From: Vesta saturnalis
Taxonomy: Eukaryota > Arthropoda > Insecta > Coleoptera > Lampyridae
Reading direction: 5' to 3'
Assembly (NCBI GenBank): GCA_036346205.1
Contig: JARFJB010002087.1
Coordinates: 10,451,001-10,515,000, forward strand
DNA length: 64,000 bases
The stretch's first letter is position 1; the number at the start of each line of letters is the position of its first letter. Both the position numbers and the translations under genes were made by a program. Positions 59,061 through 64,000 of this stretch are shown piece by piece. The notes under the pieces were generated by a model. It had not been told where the DNA came from. It did not search any database and saw nothing but the letters and a program-made list of their open reading frames with translations.

Positions 59061-59959
59061 GTACGCAAAAGCAATACAACTTTTATTTAAATTGCCAATT
59101 ATCTTAGAATGTTGATCAAGGCAGCATTTTATTCAGTTATTTATGTACACATAACTATAAAATAAATTATTATGTAACGAAGGAATAAAAAATATTTTAA
59201 TATAAATATCGTACTAAATAATTGTTGTACACTAATTCGCGTGGTTGCCTGTGTACATTTTCACAGTTACACTATAACTAGTCGAAGATCACTGTTAAAA
59301 ATTTCAACAGTAACAAAAAGTAATTAAAATAGAACTGATGGTAATTATATGATTTTATATACTATATTCTACGTACGTATTTTGTTAATGACACATTATT
59401 TTGTAGAAATCGAGATATAAAAAATTTTGTTAATAGTGCATTAAATATCCTTTTATGCGATTAGAAAGAACATATACATGATTGATAATTAAATATGTAT
59501 TACCTACTGGTATTATTAATATTATTAATATTAATAATTAATTAAAATACCTACATTTATTTCGAACAGATTCACTGCGAAATAGTGAAAAGCAGCACCT
59601 ACGCCTCTGTACTTCTGTAAATCGAGATCGTAATCGTATGCTCTATGTTTAATCTCATCTTAATTTTAAATATGCAATGCTTTAATGTACCCTTCTATTT
59701 TTTTGAATAAAGCAAATAAGTGATTTGAAACTTAGTATAGGATAATGGGTACATAACAACCATGTTTTGGCGAATATTTCAAAATGGCGTCATTATGAAT
59801 TGAAAATTGAAATGGAAAAGGGGGTTTGCGATACCTTATTTTGAACCTCTAATAAATGAGTAGTTTATAACCGTAGAATATTAAATCAATATCTTTACAA
59901 AATACAAAATGGCGGCATTTTTAATGCTATGAAACAAACACAAAATTTACACATTCTAA
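59061..59959. other. Unassigned; likely 5' part of a DD41D relic
   Basis: Between about 59700 and 59960 phrases such as TATTTCAAAATGGCG and ATGGCGGCATTTTTAAT recall subterminal regions of DD41D elements (compare 39440-39470). No left terminus was found. Confidence 0.35.
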
Positions 59960-60960
59960 TCAAAGGGCACTGGAGGTGTATTTTCAAGTACCGCTTTCCA
60001 GTCGCCCTATTTGTAGAAAATACCTTAGGGAACTTATAGCTAAACTCACAGTTACTGGTAGTGTGAATAATAACAAACCACCATGACCTAAACATATCCC
60101 GGAAGAAAAACAAATTGAGACTATTGGTGAAATGGTAGTCAATCCTTAATCACCTATCATACATGTCGCGGATGTCTGTCAAGTTTCTCATGTGTGGAGA
60201 ATTTTACAAAGGAATAAATTGCATCCATACAAAATCCAAATGTATACGTGTTAACTGAAGATGACCCAGATTGAATCTTCCCAATATGCGTTTTAGCGAC
60301 GGCTTTTTTAAATGGCAATGTACATAGATAAAGTTTTCGGTCCAAGAGTGACACAGAACCTCTTATTTCTCGGGAGACCCCACCCAATGTCAACAGAAAA
60401 TTAATGTTTGGGAGGCATATTGGGAAACCATATCCTTGGACCTCTATTCATTGAACAAAGCTTAACTAGAGAACCGTATCTGGATATCTTGGAAAATGCT
60501 AGGAATCACCGAAATTATCGAGGAGAATTCAAATGAGTTCGATCTGAAAATTATATTCGAACAGAATGGAGCTTTTTCGTCTTATTCCAGGTACGTGCGT
60601 AATTATTTAAACACAAATTTCCGTTGTCGACGGGGTCCCACGGAATGGCCTGCTCGCTCTCCTGATTTGGCCCCTTTGAACTTTTATCTATTATCGATTT
60701 AAAATAAAAGATGTTTCAGACGGAACCTGCTTCTATTTTGGATCTACGTCAAAGGATAACAAACGTTTGCCGAAATATTAACGTTAGTGTATTTGAAAAT
60801 GTTCGACAAGAAATTCAAAATGGCGCCTAGTCGTCATCTTGAAATTTGTCAATTTTACAATAAATCATGGTATTTATGTAATCATTACCTTGATCAAGTT
60901 AATCTCTAATTTGACCCGTTCGAAAAATTGAAGCAAGGGGAACATTAACGAAAAGCACTG
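59960..60960 (+). pseudogene. DD41D element relic
   Basis: Multi-frame remnants read SHVWRILQRNKLHPYKIQ (HTH end), GILGNHILGPLFIEQSLTRE, PYLDILEN, then IIFEQNGAFSSYSRYVRNYL, RRGPTEWPARSPDLAPLNFY. In FEQNGA the second catalytic Asp is Asn, and in SPDLAPLN the third is Asn as well. The transposase region ends near 60835. The element's right terminus AACGAAAAGCACTG at 60960 is followed by TATA. The left end was not identified. Confidence 0.75.
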
Positions 60961-61274
60961 TATATGTAAATGATTTACTTCGAGGTCTAGGAAAAATGCT
61001 AATGTTCATTCCACGTCACATGACTTCACAGGTGCATGTGAAAAGCACCACAGCTCTGCGTCGGCGTATTCCTCTTTAAGCACGATGCTGCCATCAGAAA
61101 GTTTTTTTTTTGGAAATTTGGCTCAGTATTTTGTACCCGTAATGTTTCAATAATACTTTGCTGAGTTTCTCAAATGCAATTTTGGCACACCATGCGTTTC
61201 TTTTGATAAACATGTTGGAATGTCTTGGAAAGACATGCTGGAAAGAATTATTTCGTTCTTTCAATAGCGTTATA

Positions 61275-61991
61275 CAGGGTGTGGCGCGAAGAGTTTTGAT
61301 TAAAAGTAATCGCGGATACAGTTATGTTAAAAATCTGAAATTATGAAGCTATAGGTTTTGGATGACGCTGAGTTCAAATATAATATTGTCCTGAATGTGG
61401 CACTTTCGGTTATACCGGAAGTAGACGTCAACTTTGTTATTTTAAATGGAACCTAATTTTTTTTATTTTATTTTCGAATGTCCTATACCAAAAATGAAGT
61501 ATTTTCGAGGTATTTCGATTTTTTTTAAAATTTTGAATAAATCCTAGTCCACATTGAATAACGATATCTCCATTAATAAAGAAGCTAGTGACGTGAAATT
61601 GTAACCAATAAACAACAAGCGCTTGCCCGTTAACTCCATATATCCATCTCATTGATATTTCATACAGGGTGTTTTAAACTTAGCCGCCAACATGCACAAT
61701 TTAAATCATTTATAAGTTGCTTATTTTAAATAGAACACCCTGTATTTTATTACATTTTCCACTGTATCTTTTAAGCCAATTCGTTTGGTATCGGTATTCC
61801 CCTATACCTAAATCCAACCACTTTTGAGATATTTCATTATCTTGGTTAAAACATAACAACACTTAATTATTTCAACATTTTCTAATTGTTTCCGCGACAC
61901 GATGCAACCCGTGGGCTAAACATGTCACGTGAACTAATTTAGGGTAAAGCACTTTTAAGCCAAACGCATATTTCGCTAAGAAACAACAGTA
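61275..61991. mobile_element. Two solo transposon left ends
   Basis: CAGGGTGTGGCGCGAAGAGT at 61275 and CAGGGTGTTTTAAACTTAGC at 61665 both follow TA and continue with typical subterminal text; the second has an inverted GAACACCCTGTATTTT copy at about 61733-61748. Neither has its inverse partner in the window. The interval runs up to the TA before the element at 61992. Confidence 0.55.
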
Positions 61992-63881
61992 CAGGGTGTC
62001 CCAACGATAGAGTAAAGTAAGTTTATGCTTAACTAGAATTATTTGTGTAAATATTGTATGGACCATGGGGTAGAGGTAAGAAGTGTGCATTTTTTAAAAA
62101 TATTGGAAGTTATACAGGGTGCGCCAGAAAAGCAGGACGTGAAAAAGTATGAATTTTTTTTGAATAGAACACCCCGTATTTGATTTTAGTTTTTAATTCT
62201 ACGTGTCCATACAAACATATTTTGTCATACAAAATATTGGCTGAAAGTTTTTAGTTCTTGAGATATTCGCGTTTAAAGATTATTATGGTCATTTTCGTGG
62301 GGTTGACGAATGGGCAATTGTTCCGTTATTTCACAATAAAAAAAATTGATATTTCGTGTGAAAAATGAGTGATATTATACTAACGTTTAGACCGAGTAGT
62401 ATTTCTAATTTTCTCAACAGGGTGTTTGTTATAACCATTTAAATTTGAAAATTCTCAAATTAAAAAAAACAGTTTTTTTTAATTGCACACCTATATATTT
62501 TTATTTATTTTATTCGGGATTAAAAATCTATCATTTTTGTTAAATATATCCTATATCTATTTTGATAGTTTTCAGAATTTCGATTTTTTCACACTAGCTA
62601 CTTTATTTTCGATAACATTGCATTGCATGGATCTTGGTAGCCATGGAAAATAATAATTGCGTTACTAAGATACAAATGTTTCCTACTTGTCAAAATAAAC
62701 ACATATCAAATTTGTCGTTTTCAATATTTAACTTGTTATCAATTCTTGTATCAATTATGGATTATTCGACAAATGAATTAATTGATATGATATACGTGTC
62801 GGGCGAGGCTGAAAAAAACGCTTTATTGGCACAACGAATCTACAAAATGAAATATCCTGAACGTCGAATACCTACTACTGTTGGCTTGGAAAATTTGATG
62901 GATAGATTTGATTCTAGCGGTAGTGTTAAATACTTCAAACGTAAAGTTGTTAATAAAAGGGCAGCTAATGAAGAAAAAGAACTTGAAATATTATTAAATA
63001 TTCAAGAAAATCCCCAAGTGAGTTCTAGAACATTAGCGACGATATGTGATACCTCCAAATCAAACGTGAATCGAACGTATATCATATCAATTAATTCATT
63101 TGTCGAATAATCCATAATTGATACAAGAATTGATAACAAGTTAAATGCGAAAACGACAAATTTAATATGTGTTTATTTTGACAAGTAGGAAACCTTTGTA
63201 TCTTAGTAACGCAATTATTATTTTCCATGGCTACCAAGATCCATGCAATGCAATGTTATCGAAAATAAAGTAGCTAGTGTGAAAAAATCGAAATTCCTCG
63301 TAAACTATCAAAAATAGATATAGGATATATTTAACAAAAATGATAGATTTTTTAATCCCGAATAAAATGAAATAAAAATATATAGGGTGTGCAATTAAAA
63401 AAAACTGATTTTTTTTAATTTGAGAATTTTCAAATTTGAATGGTTATAACAAACACCCTGTTGAGGAAATTAGAAATACTACTCGGTCTAAACGTGGGTA
63501 TAATATCACTCATTTTCACACGAAATATCAATTTTTTATTGTGAAATAACGGAACAATTGCCCATTCATCAACCCCACGAAAATGACCATAATAATCTTT
63601 AAACGCGAATATCTCAAGAACTAAAATTTTTCAGCCAATATTTTGTATGACAAAATATGTTTGTATGGACACGTAGAATTAAAAACTAAAATCAAATACG
63701 GGGTGTTCTATTTAAAAAAATCATACTTTTTCACGTCCTGCTTTTCTGGCGCACCCTGTATAACTTCCAATATTTTAAAAAAATGCACACTTCTTACCTC
63801 TACCCCATGGTTCATACAATATTTACACAAATAATTCTAGTTAAGCATAAACTTACTTTACTCTATCGTTGGGACACCCTG
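61992..63881 (+). mobile_element. DD41D-derived element with 646-bp inner TIRs and outer module
   Basis: Outer arms 61992-62114 and 63759-63881, 123 bp each and almost identical, start CAGGGTGTCCCAACGATAGA. The inner element 62115-63758 starts CAGGGTGCGCCAGAAAAGCA. Its arms, 62115-62760 and 63112-63758 (about 646 bp each), run right up to the start codon on the left and the stop codon on the right. Only 351 bp of unique sequence remains between them. All junctions carry TA. Low divergence between arms suggests this is the youngest element here. It encodes only an HTH fragment, so it is non-autonomous. Confidence 0.9.
62757..63110 (+). CDS. HTH-only DD41D transposase derivative, 117 aa
   Basis: Starts MDYSTNELIDMIYVSGEAEK and continues RIYKMKYPERRIP, LENLMDRFDSSGSVKYF: the same N-terminal DNA-binding region as in the transposases at 35477 and 13826. 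A second HTH-like part follows (NIQENPQVSSRTLATICDTS). The frame then runs into arm sequence (TYIISINSFVE) and stops at 63110. The chosen start matches the Met of related copies; an in-frame upstream ATG at 62634 would add 41 residues from the TIR. No frameshift or stop occurs in the 117 codons, while the entire catalytic half is deleted. If expressed it could bind element ends in the nucleus without cutting, which is inference. Confidence 0.7.
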   Translation: MDYSTNELIDMIYVSGEAEKNALLAQRIYKMKYPERRIPTTVGLENLMDRFDSSGSVKYFKRKVVNKRAANEEKELEILLNIQENPQVSSRTLATICDTSKSNVNRTYIISINSFVE

Positions 63882-64000
63882 TACATTGTCGTACCGTACC
63901 CCATCTGGCCACAAAAATATAAGGGAACCATTAAAGAATTTTGCCACAGTCGAATGATTCACACGATCCAGTATTTCTATATTAAGAAGAAATGATCGGC

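Noticed and set aside
61872..62090. Identical peptides starting MHTSYLYPMVHTIF on both sides of the 62-kb element
   Set aside because: The pair (61872-62090 minus, 63783-63995 plus) is the outer inverted module read twice, not two genes.

Overview
The window is AT-rich, repeat-dense eukaryotic DNA, most likely from an insect. The evidence is several copies of a Tc1/mariner-type transposase with DD41D spacing, Penelope-like GIY-YIG remnants, a mariner remnant inside a Tc1 remnant, LINE remnants, spliced transposon genes with short introns, and long (TA)n microsatellites. I found no intact host gene, so this is probably intergenic or deep intronic sequence. The assignment to insect comes from the kinds of elements present; I could not run a database search.

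Layout. 0-13 kb: decayed retroelements (a Penelope-like C-terminus at 0.2-0.8 kb, LINE reverse transcriptase at 7.7-9.0 kb, a LINE EN-RT linker at 11.7 kb), a tRNA-Gly-like relic, and first copies of two duplicated blocks. 13.1-15.5 kb: first DD41D element, with long terminal inverted repeats (TIRs) and a dead transposase. 16-19 kb: a short tandem duplication and a 1.2-kb foldback element with internal repeats. 19-27 kb: solo element ends, a DDE transposase C-terminus, a LINE RT scrap, a 110-bp tandem duplication and twin perfect palindromes. 27.9-32.7 kb: a 4.8-kb element with 15-bp TIRs whose decayed gene joins a Mutator-like transposase to a YqaJ-type nuclease. 33.2-41.2 kb: a cluster of DD41D-type elements, several nested and separated by (TA)n tracts. 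42-43 kb: inverted tRNA-like sequences. 43.4-49.5 kb: a 6-kb composite bounded by ~540-bp TIRs with another DD41D-type element inside. 52.1-53.4 kb: an intron-containing DDE pseudogene. 54.8-56.5 kb: a DD43D variant transposase broken by only two stop codons. 57.5-59.1 kb: mariner inserted in Tc1. 60-61.9 kb: a DD41D relic and solo ends. 62-63.9 kb: the best-preserved DD41D derivative, with 646-bp TIRs around an intact HTH-only reading frame.

The most interesting pattern is structural. In at least seven elements the DD41D-type terminus (TA-CAGGGTG...) does not abut ordinary flanking DNA. It lies inside a second, outer inverted-repeat module of about 110-136 bp that itself begins with a CAGGGTG-like end. 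The TIRs are therefore compound, or else these transposons repeatedly insert at the central TA of ~240-bp palindromic elements. Many TIRs also carry an inverted copy of the terminus (ACCCTGTA) 50-70 bp inside the end. Nearly every transposase is inactivated, several by changes at catalytic aspartates; the exception is the HTH-only ORF at 62757-63110, which could be a repressor-like product.
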